Assembly (NCBI RefSeq): GCF_030209175.1
Contig: NZ_JARVSM010000003.1
Span: 1 to 64,000, forward strand
DNA: 64,000 nt
From: Pseudomonas sp. efr-133-TYG-5
GTDB lineage: Bacteria; Pseudomonadota; Gammaproteobacteria; Pseudomonadales; Pseudomonadaceae
Reading direction: 5' to 3'
A program made the position numbers and the translations under genes. Positions 39,367 to 49,024 of the stretch are shown piece after piece. The notes beneath the pieces are model-generated. The model was not told the DNA's origin and made no database searches. It was given only the letters and a program-made list of their open reading frames with translations. Every line of letters begins with the position of its first letter. Position 1 is the stretch's first letter.

Positions 39367-40116
39367 TTACTGCACCGGCAGAAAATTCAGGAACAGCAGG
39401 CTCTGCGCGTAATTCAGGCCGATGCGCCGATAGCGCTCGTCGAGCATCTGGGTCAGCAGATCAAGGCGCGCCACGACCTTGCCGAATTCGGTGGCGAAAC
39501 TGAGGTTGCTGCCCTCCTCCGAAATCTCATTGGAAAACAGCAGCGGCTGGCCTTCCTTGTTCTGCCGCTGGGCCAAAATCCAGGTGGCTTTCTCGATGTT
39601 GCGCGCAGCGTTGTTGACGAAGGTCGGGTTGATCGCATCGGTCATGTAGAACTCGAGGCGATTGCCGTGGGCGGTGACCAGCATGCTGCCGATGGCATAG
39701 ATGAAGGCGCCGACGCGGTCACCGAGAAACTCCGGGCTCATGGAATAACTGAGCGCCGCCAGATCCTTCCTGCCGCCCAGCGTCGGCAACGGTTGCTGCT
39801 GCTCGATCGCCAGGCGCACCTGTTTCACCGCCGTGGGCACGTCGAGGAAGCCGGACTTGCGCAGTTCCTCGGGGTTGCGCAGGTACAACTTGCTCATCAG
39901 CAGATAGAGGCTGTCGAGGTTGTCGCGCATGGCCAGGGTCGCCATGCGGTCGACGCTGGTCTGGAGAAACTCCTGGGGTTTGGCCTGACGAAACTGGGTG
40001 ACGAAATCGTTGCCGTCCTGGTGGCTGCAAGCGCCGAGCAACAGCGTCGACAGACACCCCAGCAGCAGGCACGAACGACGCAATAACGCAGTGATCGGGG
40101 GAAAAACTCGCAGCAT
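39367..40116 (-). CDS. Putative lipoprotein of unknown function
   Basis: A 249-residue protein with a lipoprotein signal peptide: a basic N-terminus, a Leu-rich core and the lipobox LGAC with Cys30. Asp and Asn follow within a few residues. Most of the rest is predicted helical (DNLDSLYLLMSKLYLRNPEELRKSG). I do not recognise the domain. The ATG at 40116 is preferred over an in-frame GTG 18 bases upstream. It is probably anchored in the outer membrane facing the periplasm. Confidence 0.78.
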   Translation of the reverse strand: MLRVFPPITALLRRSCLLLGCLSTLLLGACSHQDGNDFVTQFRQAKPQEFLQTSVDRMATLAMRDNLDSLYLLMSKLYLRNPEELRKSGFLDVPTAVKQVRLAIEQQQPLPTLGGRKDLAALSYSMSPEFLGDRVGAFIYAIGSMLVTAHGNRLEFYMTDAINPTFVNNAARNIEKATWILAQRQNKEGQPLLFSNEISEEGSNLSFATEFGKVVARLDLLTQMLDERYRRIGLNYAQSLLFLNFLPVQ

Positions 40117-40365
40117 GAATACTCTGACGGACACGTTCGCGTGCGGCGGAAGTCACCGCAACCTGGCCATGGATAGAGCCGGGGATTGCGAAAAAGTGCA
40201 GTGACGCGGCGGTTTCCCGACCTTTGGCGCAGCGTGTCACACTAATTTAGTCCGACTTTATTTTTGCAATCGGCGCCAGATCCGCTATAAATTTTCCCTC
40301 AATCACAAATTAGACTGACTATTTAAACCGCTTCGCCAAAACAACAACAAAAAGGAAGGTCAACC

Positions 40366-41514
40366 ATGCTTCAATCCCGTCACCTGCTCTCCGGCCTCGG
40401 ACTGTCCCTGATGATCGCCACTCTTTCCGCTCAGGCCGCCGGCCTGGCCAGCGAACAAAAAGCCTTCGGCAAAACCAATGACGGCACGCCCGTCGAGCAA
40501 TTCATCCTGCGCAACAGCCATGGCATGCAAGCCACCGTCATCACTTACGGCGCCACCCTGCAAGCGCTGCAGGTGCCGGACAAGCACGGCAAGCTCGACG
40601 ACGTGGTGCTCGGTTTCGACGATGTCCAGGGCTATCAGAAAGGCACCGCCTACTTCGGCGCGACCATCGGCCGCTTCGGCAATCGCCTCGCCGACGGTGC
40701 CTTTGAACTCGACGGCAAGCGCTATCAGGTGCCGCAGAACGACAAGACCAATGCGCTGCACGGCGGCACCCAGGGCTTCGACAAGAAAGTCTGGAAAGCC
40801 CGGGCCACCCAGGATCAGGATTCGGTCGGCGTGACCCTGACCTACCTGTCGGCGGACGGCGAAATGGGCTTTCCCGGCAACCTCACCACCGAGGTCAGCT
40901 ACCGTCTGACCGAGAACAACGAACTGCGCATCGACTACGAGGCCAGCACCGACAAGCCGACCGTGCTCAACCTCACCAACCACAGTTATTTCAACCTGGC
41001 CGGCGCCGGCAATGGTGACGTGCTCAAGCAACTCGCCACCCTCTACGCCAGCCATTACACCCCGGTCACCGCCAAGCTGATTCCGACCGGCGAACTGGCG
41101 CCGGTGGCCGGCACGCCGATGGACTTCACCCGGCCCACCGCCATCGGCCAGCACATCAAGGCCGATCATCCGCAGCTGAAATTCGCCGAACCGAAACAGG
41201 GTGGCTTCGACTTCAACTGGGCACTCGATAGCCGAGGCGATATCGGCAAACTGGCCGCCGAGGTCAGCGATCCGCAGTCCGGCCGCCACTTGCAGTTGTT
41301 CACCAGTGAGCCGGGCGTGCAGTTCTACACCAGCAATTTCCTCGATGGCAGCGTCAAGGGCAAGGGAGGCAAGGTCTATCCGCACTGGGGCGCGTTCACC
41401 CTCGAGACCCAGCACTATCCGGACTCGCCGAACCAGCCGAACTTCCCCAGCACCCGACTGGATCCGGGGCAGACCTATACCCAGAGCGTGTTGTTGAAGT
41501 TTTCCGCGAAATAA
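40366..41514 (+). CDS. galM: Exported aldose 1-epimerase (mutarotase)
   Basis: A 382-residue mutarotase that interconverts the alpha and beta anomers of hexoses such as galactose. The catalytic and substrate residues lie in the family segments GRFGNRLADG, ALHGGTQGFDKKVW and LTNHSYFNLAG. Unlike the cytoplasmic E. coli enzyme it has a clear signal peptide (residues 1-24, ending LSAQA), so it probably acts in the periplasm. AAGGAAGG lies eight bases before the ATG. The gene stands alone with its own hairpin downstream. Confidence 0.93.
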   Translation: MLQSRHLLSGLGLSLMIATLSAQAAGLASEQKAFGKTNDGTPVEQFILRNSHGMQATVITYGATLQALQVPDKHGKLDDVVLGFDDVQGYQKGTAYFGATIGRFGNRLADGAFELDGKRYQVPQNDKTNALHGGTQGFDKKVWKARATQDQDSVGVTLTYLSADGEMGFPGNLTTEVSYRLTENNELRIDYEASTDKPTVLNLTNHSYFNLAGAGNGDVLKQLATLYASHYTPVTAKLIPTGELAPVAGTPMDFTRPTAIGQHIKADHPQLKFAEPKQGGFDFNWALDSRGDIGKLAAEVSDPQSGRHLQLFTSEPGVQFYTSNFLDGSVKGKGGKVYPHWGAFTLETQHYPDSPNQPNFPSTRLDPGQTYTQSVLLKFSAK

Positions 41515-41534
41515 CCTCGCTGCCGAGCCAGGAG

Positions 41535-41610
41535 CGCCGCCTGCCTCAGCGCGACAACGGGAAAACGCTATCCCGATGCCGCGCTGAGGCAGGCGGCGAT
41601 CTTTTTGCTT
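41535..41610 (+). terminator. Long perfect hairpin after galM with T-rich tail
   Basis: CGCCGCCTGCCTCAGCGC (41535-41552) is repeated perfectly inverted at 41581-41598. An inner CGGGA / TCCCG pair lies in the 28-base loop, and CTTTTTGCTTTT follows. It probably terminates galM transcripts. The stem is longer than other terminators in the window, so a separate RNA or a mobile palindromic element is also possible. Confidence 0.7.
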
Positions 41611-41673
41611 TTGAACCCCTGGTCTATTCTGCTGCCCACTCTAGGTATCGACCCAGCAGAAAAGGAGGTTTGA

Positions 41674-42492
41674 ATGCGTACCCTCGAACTGGCAGGCGTG
41701 CAGGTCCCGGTGATCGGCCAGGGCACCTGGCGCATGGGCGAAGACCGCTCGGCGCACGCCCGTGAAGTGGCGGCCCTGCGCAGCGGCATCGAACTGGGCA
41801 TGACCCTGATCGACAGCGCCGAAATGTATGCCGAAGGCGGTGCCGAAACCGTCGTCGGCGAAGCCATCTCCGGCCTGCGCGACCAGGTGTTCCTGGTCAG
41901 CAAGGTCTACCCGCACAATGCCAGCCGCCAGGGCATTCCACTGGCCTGCGAGCGCAGCCTGCGCCGGCTCGGCACCGACTACATCGACCTGTACCTGCTG
42001 CATTGGCGCGGCCAGTATCCGCTGGAAGAAACCGTCGAAGCCTTCGAGCGCCTGCGCGCGGACGGCAAGATCGGCCGCTGGGGCGTGTCGAACTTCGACG
42101 TCGATGATCTCGAACTCGCGGCGCCGGCCTGCGCCACCAATCAGGTGCTGTACAACCTGGAAGAACGCGGCATCGAATTCGACCTGTTGCCGTGGAGTCA
42201 GCAACGGCGTCTGCCGCTGATGGCCTACTGCCCGATCGGCCAGGGCGGCGCCATGCTGGCCGAACCGGTGCTCAACCGCATTGCCGCTCGTCATGGCGTG
42301 ACTCCGGCGCAGGTTTCGCTGGCGTGGATTCTGCGTCAGGATGGGGTGATTGCGATTCCCAAGGCGGTGCGCGCGGAACACGTGCAACTCAATGCACAGG
42401 CGGCGCAGCTGCAACTCGATGGCGGGGATCTGGCGGCGCTGGACCAGGTGTTTCACGCGCCACAACGCAAGCAGCGGCTGGCCATGGTCTGA
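41674..42492 (+). CDS. Aldo/keto reductase
   Basis: A 272-residue NADPH-dependent TIM-barrel oxidoreductase. The catalytic set is seen as Asp in LIDSAEMYAEGGAE (Asp and Tyr), Lys in FLVSKVYPHNA and His in LYLLHWRG. The cofactor region IAIPKAVRAEHVQLN is near the C-terminus. The substrate is unknown, and it resembles the 2,5-diketogluconate reductase-like branch. AAAAGGAGG precedes the ATG. It is followed by a DUF1810 gene 26 bases on. Confidence 0.9.
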   Translation: MRTLELAGVQVPVIGQGTWRMGEDRSAHAREVAALRSGIELGMTLIDSAEMYAEGGAETVVGEAISGLRDQVFLVSKVYPHNASRQGIPLACERSLRRLGTDYIDLYLLHWRGQYPLEETVEAFERLRADGKIGRWGVSNFDVDDLELAAPACATNQVLYNLEERGIEFDLLPWSQQRRLPLMAYCPIGQGGAMLAEPVLNRIAARHGVTPAQVSLAWILRQDGVIAIPKAVRAEHVQLNAQAAQLQLDGGDLAALDQVFHAPQRKQRLAMV

Positions 42493-42518
42493 GCCGCCGA
42501 CTGGCAGAGGGCTTCGTC

Positions 42519-42989
42519 ATGAGAAGCACCGATCAGCACGACCCGTTCAACCTGCAACGCTTCGTCCAGGCCCAGGAACCGGTATTCGAGCGCGTGCAGC
42601 GCGAGCTCGACGACGGCCGCAAGCGCAGCCACTGGATGTGGTTTGTGTTTCCGCAATTCGCCGGGCTCGGTGGCAGCGAAATGTCTCGGCGCTTCGCCAT
42701 CACCTGTGCCGAGGAAACCCGCGCCTACCTGGCCCACGATCTGCTCGGCGCACGGCTGCGCACCTGCACGCAACTGGTGCTGAACGTGCGCCAGCGCTCG
42801 GTGGCGGAGATCTTCGGCCATCCGGACGACCTGAAATTCCACTCCTCGATCACCCTCTTCGCCCAGTTCAGCGCCGCCGGCAGCCTGTTCCACCAGGCAC
42901 TGGAGCGCTTCTTCCACGGCATCGAGGACGAGTGGACGCTGCAACTGCTGGACTCAAAACAGGCCCAGTTGCCCCCCGATCAGGGTTGA
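42519..42989 (+). CDS. DUF1810 family protein
   Basis: A 156-residue cytoplasmic protein. It carries the DUF1810 signature: [37 protein letters not shown] near the start, then [11 protein letters not shown] and a conserved [13 protein letters not shown]. The family is thought to have an all-helical fold of unknown function. It lies 26 bases after the aldo/keto reductase and is probably co-transcribed. Its last 36 bases overlap the 3' end of the convergent polB gene. Confidence 0.87.
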   Translation: MRSTDQHDPFNLQRFVQAQEPVFERVQRELDDGRKRSHWMWFVFPQFAGLGGSEMSRRFAITCAEETRAYLAHDLLGARLRTCTQLVLNVRQRSVAEIFGHPDDLKFHSSITLFAQFSAAGSLFHQALERFFHGIEDEWTLQLLDSKQAQLPPDQG

Positions 42990-45314
42990 AAAATCGTCAT
43001 CGACGAACGGCAGGATCGCATCCGCCACCGGTTGCAGCTGGCGGCTGATGTAGTGGTCGTAATCGATCGCAGCGCGCCGTGCCTCCAACGGCTCGGGGCC
43101 GGCCAGGGTAATCACGTAGCTGATCCAGCCGCCGTTCTGGTATTGCCGCGGGCGCCCGTGTTGCGCGTTGTAATCGTCGGCCAGACGCGCCGCACGGACG
43201 TGGGGCGGCACGTTGCGCTCGTAGTCGTCGAGGGTACGGCGCAGGCGCTTGCGGTAGACCAGGCGCTCGTCGAACTCGCCGGCGAGGGTCTTGCGCACAT
43301 AGTCGCGCACGTAATCCTGATACGGCTTGCGCTGGAAGATCCGTTGATACAACTCCTGCTGGAACTGCCGCGCCAGCGGCGACCAGTCGGTGCGCACGGT
43401 TTCCAGGCCCTTGTAGACCATCTCCTCACTGCCGTCGGCACGCACCACCAGGCCGGCATAGCGTTTCTTGCTGCCCTCCTCCGCGCCACGAATGGTCGGC
43501 ATCAGGAAGCGTTTGTAGTGGGTTTCGTATTGCAGCTCGAGGGCGCTCTCCAGGCCGTATTCCTCGCGCACATGTGCGCGCCACCAGTCGTTGACGTGCT
43601 GCACCAGCGCGCGGCCGATGTTCGCCGCTTCCTCCTGGCCGTGGGGGCGACGCAGCCAGACGAAGGTCGAGTCGGTGTCGCCGTAGATCACGGCGTGGCC
43701 CTGGGCTTCGATCAGTTGCCGGGTGCGCAGCATGATTTCGTGGCCGCGCAGGGTGATCGATGACGCCAGGCGCGTATCGAAAAAGCGACAGCCGCTGGAG
43801 CCGAGCACGCCGTAGAAGGCGTTCATGATGATTTTCAGCGCCTGGGACAGCGGCGCATTGTGCTCACGCTTGGCCGTCTCGCGACCCTCGGCGACCCGCG
43901 CGACAATGGACGGCAGGCAATGCCGGGTACGCGAGAAGCGCGCGCCGCGAAAGCCCGGTACCGAGTCGGCGTCGTCGGAGTGCTGCAGGCCTTCGATCAG
44001 CCCCACCGGATCGATCAGGAAGGTGCGGATGATCGATGGATACAGGCTCTTGTAGTCGAGCACCAGCACCGATTCGTAGAGCCCCGGTTGCGAGTCCATG
44101 ACAAAACCGCCGGGGCTGGCCTGCGCCGGCTTGCTGCCGAGGTTCGGCGCGACGAAGCCCTGGCGGTGCATCAACGGCATGTACAGGTGCGTGAAGGCCG
44201 CCACCGAACCGCCGCTGCGATCCGCCGGCAGGCCGGTGACACTGGCGCGTTCGAGGAGGAATTTCAGCAGTTCGGTCTTGGCGAAAATCCGCGTGACCAG
44301 TTCGCAGTCCTTGAGGTTGTATTTGGCCAGCGCCGGTTTGTCCTCGGCGAACATGCGGTTGATCTCGTCCATGCGCTGGTACGGGTTGTCGATCGCCTTG
44401 CCCTCGCCGAGCAGCGTTTGCGCGACGTTTTCCAGACTGAACGAGGGAAAGCTCCAGGTCGCCGAGCGCAATGACTCGATGCCGTCGATAATCAGCCGGC
44501 CCGCCGCCGCGGCGAAATAGTGCGTGCGGCTGCCGTGTTCGCGCCACTGCATCTCTTCCCCGCCGCGGCCCAGCCGCAGCGGCACGCCGAGGCGCCGTGC
44601 GTGTTGATGGAGGATGCGCAGGTCGAACTGCACCAGGTTCCAGCCGATGATCGCGTCGGGGTCGTGGCGGGCGAACCAGTCGTTGAGTTTTTTCAGCAGC
44701 AGCGTGCGCGAGTCGCAGTATTCGAGATCGAAGTCGACGATGCTGGCATCGCCGTTCGGGGCGCCGAGCATGTACACCTGGCGCTCGCCACAGCCTTCGA
44801 GGGCGATCGAATACAAATCGCCCTGCTCGGTGGTTTCGATGTCCAGCGACACCAGGCGCAGCGCCGGACGATAGTCGGGCGCTGGCTTGAGTTGAGCGTC
44901 GAGCAGCGTGCCGTCAGCACCCGCCGTGCCGCTGAACGTGACCGGGGCGGTGATGAAGCGCTCCATCAGGTAGCGCTCCGGTGGGCGCACGTCGGCTTCG
45001 TAGACCTCGATCCCGGCGCGATTGAGCGTGCTTTCCAGACGCATCAACTGCCCGTGCTGCTGGCAATACAGGCCGAGCACCGGACGATGCTCGAAATCCT
45101 GCAGGGCCAACGGGCGCAGTTCGACGTTCTTCTCATCCGCCAGCAGCCGCTCGGCCGGCTCACGCTGTTCGGCCGGAATGAACGCCACCGACGGCTGGTG
45201 CGGCAGGCGCACGCGGCGCGGCCCGGCGTCGGTCGCCAGCCAGAACTCGACTTCGGTGCCGGCCGGGGTGTCGCGCCAATGCCGGGTCAGGACGAAGCCC
45301 TGCTGTAAATCCAC
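42954..45314 (-). CDS. polB: DNA polymerase II
   Basis: A family B DNA polymerase of 786 residues that helps replicate past damage and is SOS-induced in E. coli. The exonuclease motif SLDIETTE places Asp158 and Glu160, and polymerase motif [11 protein letters not shown] has Asp420. Motif C YGDTDS is at 544-549. The GTG start at 45314 is preceded by TGAGG at a good distance and aligns with E. coli PolB (783 residues), whereas the longer frame adds 27 unrelated residues. No LexA box was identified upstream. Confidence 0.95.
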   Translation of the reverse strand: MDLQQGFVLTRHWRDTPAGTEVEFWLATDAGPRRVRLPHQPSVAFIPAEQREPAERLLADEKNVELRPLALQDFEHRPVLGLYCQQHGQLMRLESTLNRAGIEVYEADVRPPERYLMERFITAPVTFSGTAGADGTLLDAQLKPAPDYRPALRLVSLDIETTEQGDLYSIALEGCGERQVYMLGAPNGDASIVDFDLEYCDSRTLLLKKLNDWFARHDPDAIIGWNLVQFDLRILHQHARRLGVPLRLGRGGEEMQWREHGSRTHYFAAAAGRLIIDGIESLRSATWSFPSFSLENVAQTLLGEGKAIDNPYQRMDEINRMFAEDKPALAKYNLKDCELVTRIFAKTELLKFLLERASVTGLPADRSGGSVAAFTHLYMPLMHRQGFVAPNLGSKPAQASPGGFVMDSQPGLYESVLVLDYKSLYPSIIRTFLIDPVGLIEGLQHSDDADSVPGFRGARFSRTRHCLPSIVARVAEGRETAKREHNAPLSQALKIIMNAFYGVLGSSGCRFFDTRLASSITLRGHEIMLRTRQLIEAQGHAVIYGDTDSTFVWLRRPHGQEEAANIGRALVQHVNDWWRAHVREEYGLESALELQYETHYKRFLMPTIRGAEEGSKKRYAGLVVRADGSEEMVYKGLETVRTDWSPLARQFQQELYQRIFQRKPYQDYVRDYVRKTLAGEFDERLVYRKRLRRTLDDYERNVPPHVRAARLADDYNAQHGRPRQYQNGGWISYVITLAGPEPLEARRAAIDYDHYISRQLQPVADAILPFVDDDFSTLIGGQLGLF

Positions 45315-45502
45315 CGCTGCAACCTCAGGAATTGAATCAGAGCGGCATTCTACGCGCTCGAGCAGGGGCTGAGGGAGCACGCGGCTGCGCGACAATTTCA
45401 GCGAATGACGTTTTTTGCGTGATTTCTGCCGCTTTGCGGCCTTGCCCTGCGCGGCGCCGTCTACGATGCTTGGATAACAACGACAACACCTGAGTAACCG
45501 CC

Positions 45503-45943
45503 ATGAAAACCGTCGCCCAGCTGCTCAAGCTCAAAGATCAGAAAAATCAGGAAGTGCACCAGATCAAACCCGATCACATGGTGCTCGAAGCGCTGATGAA
45601 AATGGCCGAGAAGAACGTCGGCGCCCTGCTGGTGGTGGAGAACGATGAAGTGCTGGGGATCATCAGCGAGCGCGACTACGCGCGCAAACTGGTGCTGCAT
45701 GGCCGCTCTTCGGTGGGTACGCCAGTGCGCGACATCATGGTGTCGCCGGTGATTACCGTCGACACCCATCAGACGGTCGATACCTGCCTGGGCATCATGT
45801 CGGACAAGCGCCTACGCCACTTGCCGGTGGTCGAGAACGGGCGCTTGATCGGTCTGCTGTCGATCGGCGACCTGGTCAAGGAAGCGATTGCCGAACAGGC
45901 CGAGCTGATCAAGCAGCTGGAGCAGTACATCCGCGGCGAATGA
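45503..45943 (+). CDS. Stand-alone CBS domain protein
   Basis: A 146-residue cytoplasmic protein with two CBS motifs in tandem, at roughly residues 10-65 and 75-130 ([25 protein letters not shown], then [37 protein letters not shown]). CBS pairs bind adenosyl nucleotides and sense energy state. No catalytic domain is attached, and its partner is unknown. It starts [11 protein letters not shown], as do many Pseudomonas homologues. Confidence 0.92.
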   Translation: MKTVAQLLKLKDQKNQEVHQIKPDHMVLEALMKMAEKNVGALLVVENDEVLGIISERDYARKLVLHGRSSVGTPVRDIMVSPVITVDTHQTVDTCLGIMSDKRLRHLPVVENGRLIGLLSIGDLVKEAIAEQAELIKQLEQYIRGE

Positions 45944-46042
45944 GCGCGATCTTGACGTTCCCCCTCTGCGTACAGGAATGCAGCCCGGGACGCTCTGCGT
46001 CCCCGGGCGCAATGCTGGCGTGCCGGGCGCCATCCGTGCAGA

Positions 46043-46666
46043 TCAGGCCGGCCAGTGCCGGGCAAACACCGGCGCCAGCACCGGATGCCGGTCAATTCTC
46101 TGCAACCACGCATAAAACCCTGGCCGTGCCTGGCGCAAATGCTCGCGCGTCCCGGCCCAGCGGGTCACCACCGCCGCCAGCACATCCAGCGCCCCCGGCG
46201 TCTCATCATCCAGGTACAGCTCGGCGGAAAACTGGTCGGCGAATACGTCCCAGGCCCAGTGCAGGCGCTCGCGGGCGCCGGTCATCAGGTTCTGCCGCGA
46301 CGCCTCGTCCGGCATCACCAGCCAGCGCTCGGGATAGTCGATGACGCCGACGGCGGCGTAGCAATTGCTGACGATGTAGACCATGCCGCGAATCGCCTGG
46401 TCGCGGTCGGCAGCCTCGGTCGGCAGCAGGCCGGATTGCGGAAAACTCAGGCCGAGGTGAATCAGGATCGCCGCGCTCTCGGTCAGGGCACTGCCGTCGG
46501 GCAGTTGCAGGGTCGGGATCTGTTTCAGTGGATTGAGCCGGGCCAGCGCCTCCGCCGCCTCGGCTGACGCCTCGATATCAATGAAGCGATAGGCGATCTG
46601 GCACAGTTCCAGCGCCGCTTCGATGGCGGCCGCGCCTGAGTTGCGATGTCCGTAGAGCTGGTACAT
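46043..46666 (-). CDS. Glutathione S-transferase family protein
   Basis: A 207-residue GST. The N-terminal thioredoxin-fold domain starts YQLYGHRNSGAAAIEAAL and contains the glutathione-binding NPLKQIPTLQLPDGSALTESAAILIHL. A helical C-terminal domain follows. The catalytic Ser is likely in the GHRNSG stretch. Strong AGGGGGGAG just before the ATG at 46666 fixes the start. The substrate is unknown. Confidence 0.9.
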   Translation of the reverse strand: MYQLYGHRNSGAAAIEAALELCQIAYRFIDIEASAEAAEALARLNPLKQIPTLQLPDGSALTESAAILIHLGLSFPQSGLLPTEAADRDQAIRGMVYIVSNCYAAVGVIDYPERWLVMPDEASRQNLMTGARERLHWAWDVFADQFSAELYLDDETPGALDVLAAVVTRWAGTREHLRQARPGFYAWLQRIDRHPVLAPVFARHWPA

Positions 46667-46994
46667 ATCTCCCCCCTTGATTGACTGCCTGGCCCGCGCG
46701 GCGCAGCGGGCGCCCGCCGGGCTGCACGCGCCGGTAAAACCGCCACTGCGCTGTATCAGTTGTAGTGCATTTACCGGAAGCGGAGCTGCCGCGCAGCCGG
46801 GCGGCCCCACCTGCCTCAGGCAAAAGACCACGGTTTTCACCGGTTTGCACCGCAGCAGCCGTCGATCTGCGCCGAAGGACGGGTGGAGGTTGAAGTTTAT
46901 TTTTCCGCCGCTGCATCCAAACCGCTGTGCCGCGGGTAGTCCCTGTAACAGCCACACTCGGCTGTCAGCGGATCAGCCTTTTCGGAGAACAGCG
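46667..46994. other. Gene-free gap between GST and DUF3455 genes
   Basis: This 328-base gap separates divergent genes and should hold both promoters. I found the GST ribosome site at its left end and a short inverted repeat (ACAGCC / GGCTGT) near its right end. No clear promoter, small gene or known RNA is visible. Confidence 0.5.
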
Positions 46995-47516
46995 ATGAAC
47001 ACCAGCCAATTGATTTGCTTCAGTGGTTTGCTTGCAGTCAGCTCGACAGCCTTCGCGCAGACGGCTCTGCCCGACAGTATCAAGGTGCCTGACGGACACA
47101 AGATCGCCCTGGAAACCACCGGCGTCGGCGAGATCACCTATGAATGCCGCGACAAGGCCAACGCACCGGGTCAGACCGAGTGGACGTTCGTCGGCCCGAA
47201 AGCGCTGCTCAGTGATCGCAGCGGCAAGCAGGTCGGTACTTATTTCGGCCCGCCAGCCACCTGGCAGGCCAGCGACGGCTCGAAAATCACTGGCACGCAA
47301 CTGGCCGTCGCCCCGTCGAGCCCCGGTAATCTGCCGTATCAACTGGTCAAGGCCAATCCCGCCGAGGGCAAAGGCGCAATGAGCGGCGTCAGCTACATCC
47401 AGCGTGTCGCGCTCAAGGGCGGCGTAGCGCCGGGCAGCGCCTGCACGGCGGCGAACAAAGGCCAGCAGGAAGTGGTGAAATATCAGGCCGATTACATCTT
47501 CTGGGCGGCGAACTGA
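46995..47516 (+). CDS. Exported DUF3455 protein
   Basis: A 173-residue secreted protein. A signal peptide (MNTSQLICFSGLLAVSSTAFA) is followed by a DUF3455-type domain. That domain has VPDGHKIALETTGVGEITYECR, WTFVGPKALLSDRSGKQVGTYFGPPATW and a C-terminal YQADYIFW. Two cysteines in the mature part could form a disulfide in the periplasm. Its function is unknown. It lies 78 bases upstream of an ECF sigma factor on the same strand and may share its regulon. Confidence 0.85.
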   Translation: MNTSQLICFSGLLAVSSTAFAQTALPDSIKVPDGHKIALETTGVGEITYECRDKANAPGQTEWTFVGPKALLSDRSGKQVGTYFGPPATWQASDGSKITGTQLAVAPSSPGNLPYQLVKANPAEGKGAMSGVSYIQRVALKGGVAPGSACTAANKGQQEVVKYQADYIFWAAN

Positions 47517-47594
47517 AACGTTCGGTTGCACACAATGTCCTGCGGGACGTGGCGTTTTCTGGATGTTTCGCAGCGGTGAACTAGATTGCACGCC

Positions 47595-48134
47595 ATGTCC
47601 CTGCCTGAGCCTGTGTTCGACTACGAAGCTCACCTCGCTGCCTGCGCCCGCGGCGAGCGTGCCGCCCTGCACCGTTTGTATGTGCAGGAAAGCCCGCGCC
47701 TGCTCGGCGTCGCCAGGCGGCTGGTGCGCGATACGGCGTTGGCCGAGGACATCGTGCATGACGCGTTCCTGAATATCTGGGGCGGCGCGGCCGGGTTTGA
47801 TCCGGCACGCGGCTCGGCGCGTGGCTGGATGTTCAGCATCACCCGCCATCTGGCGTTGAATGCGCTGCGCAAGCACCAGCGGGACCTGCCGTTGCATGAA
47901 GAGACGCAACTGGCTGCACCGGACAACGAGGCCGCGTTCGCCGCACTGGCCCATTCGGCCCGCATCCACCGCTGCCTGGAGCAACTGGAACCGCAGCGCC
48001 GCCACTGCCTGCTGCACGCCTACGTCGACGGTTACTCGCACGCGCAGATTTCGGCGCGCCTGGGCACGCCACTGGGCACGGTCAAAGCCTGGATCAAGCG
48101 CAGCCTCAACCTGTTGCGGGAGTGCATGGGATGA
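47595..48134 (+). CDS. ECF RNA polymerase sigma factor
   Basis: A 179-residue extracytoplasmic-function sigma factor. Region 2 is at about residues 15-85 (LYVQESPRLLGVARRLV, AEDIVHDAFLNIW, ARGWMFSITRHLALNALRKH). Region 4 is at about 115-172 (YVDGYSHAQISARLGTPLGTVKAWIKRSLNLLR). The ATG at 47595 gives MSLPEP, and a TTG nine bases earlier is less likely. Its stop overlaps the start of the anti-sigma gene (ATGA), as is usual for such pairs. It looks like the SigK/RpoE-like group whose partner is RskA-like. Confidence 0.93.
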   Translation: MSLPEPVFDYEAHLAACARGERAALHRLYVQESPRLLGVARRLVRDTALAEDIVHDAFLNIWGGAAGFDPARGSARGWMFSITRHLALNALRKHQRDLPLHEETQLAAPDNEAAFAALAHSARIHRCLEQLEPQRRHCLLHAYVDGYSHAQISARLGTPLGTVKAWIKRSLNLLRECMG

Positions 48135-48832
48135 CCACTGAATCGGCGCAGGAACGCGACGAGCTGGCCGGCGAGTACGTGCTCGGTACGCTCTCGGCCG
48201 AACAGCGGCTTGCCGTGCAACGGCGCTTGCCCGACGAACCCGACCTGCGCGCCGCGGTGGACGCCTGGGAGCGGCGCCTGCTGGAGCTGACCGCCCTGTC
48301 CGCGCCGCAACAGCCGTCGAAGCAACTGTGGCCACGCATCGAGCGCAGCCTCGAGCGCCTCGCACCGACTGCACCGACGGCGCAAAAGACCGCGTGGTGG
48401 AACCTGCTAGCGCTGTGGCGCGGTCTGAGCGCCGTCGGGCTGGCGACGAGCCTGGTGCTGGGCGCGCTGCTGCTGACACAGACCACACCGAAACCCAGCT
48501 ATCTGGTAGTGCTGGTCGCGCCGCAGGACAAGGCGCCGGGCTGGGTGATCCAGGCCAGCAATGCCCGGGAGATTCAGTTGATTCCGCTGGGGGTGGTCGA
48601 AGTACCTGCGGACAAGGCCCTGGAGTTCTGGACCAAGGCTGACGGCTGGCAAGGCCCGGTGTCGCTGGGGCTGGTCAAACCGGGACAAGCCTTGTCGGTG
48701 CCGCTGGACAAACTGCCGCCGCTGCAGCCCAACCAGTTGTTCGAATTGACCCTCGAAGGCGCCAGCGGCTCGCCGATCGGCAAACCGACGGGGCCGATCC
48801 AGGCGATCGGGCGGGCGGTGAAAGTGCTTTGA
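48131..48832 (+). CDS. RskA-type anti-sigma factor
   Basis: A 233-residue membrane-bound anti-sigma factor. The N-terminal cytoplasmic domain has ELAGEYVLGTLSAEQRLAVQRRL, typical of anti-sigma-K proteins. One membrane span is at about residues 98-117 (LSAVGLATSLVLGALLL). The periplasmic RskA C-terminal domain (YLVVLVAPQDKAPGWVIQA .. FELTLEGASGSPIGKPTGPI) follows. It presumably holds the upstream ECF sigma factor inactive. Translation is coupled to the sigma gene by a four-base overlap. Confidence 0.92.
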   Translation: MTTESAQERDELAGEYVLGTLSAEQRLAVQRRLPDEPDLRAAVDAWERRLLELTALSAPQQPSKQLWPRIERSLERLAPTAPTAQKTAWWNLLALWRGLSAVGLATSLVLGALLLTQTTPKPSYLVVLVAPQDKAPGWVIQASNAREIQLIPLGVVEVPADKALEFWTKADGWQGPVSLGLVKPGQALSVPLDKLPPLQPNQLFELTLEGASGSPIGKPTGPIQAIGRAVKVL

Positions 48833-49024
48833 GGATCGCCACGCACGGCAGCTTCTGCAGCGGCATCGCAGTTTCCGGGTAGGCGTGGCCCAGGTCGCGA
48901 TCCGTGCCGTCGACCAACCATCACTGCCGTCGATGTTCACAATCACGGCAATGAAGTTCTCATAAAAAATCGCCGGCGTAACATCTGCTCCATACCAACC
49001 CATAAAACCCCGGAGCACACCATC

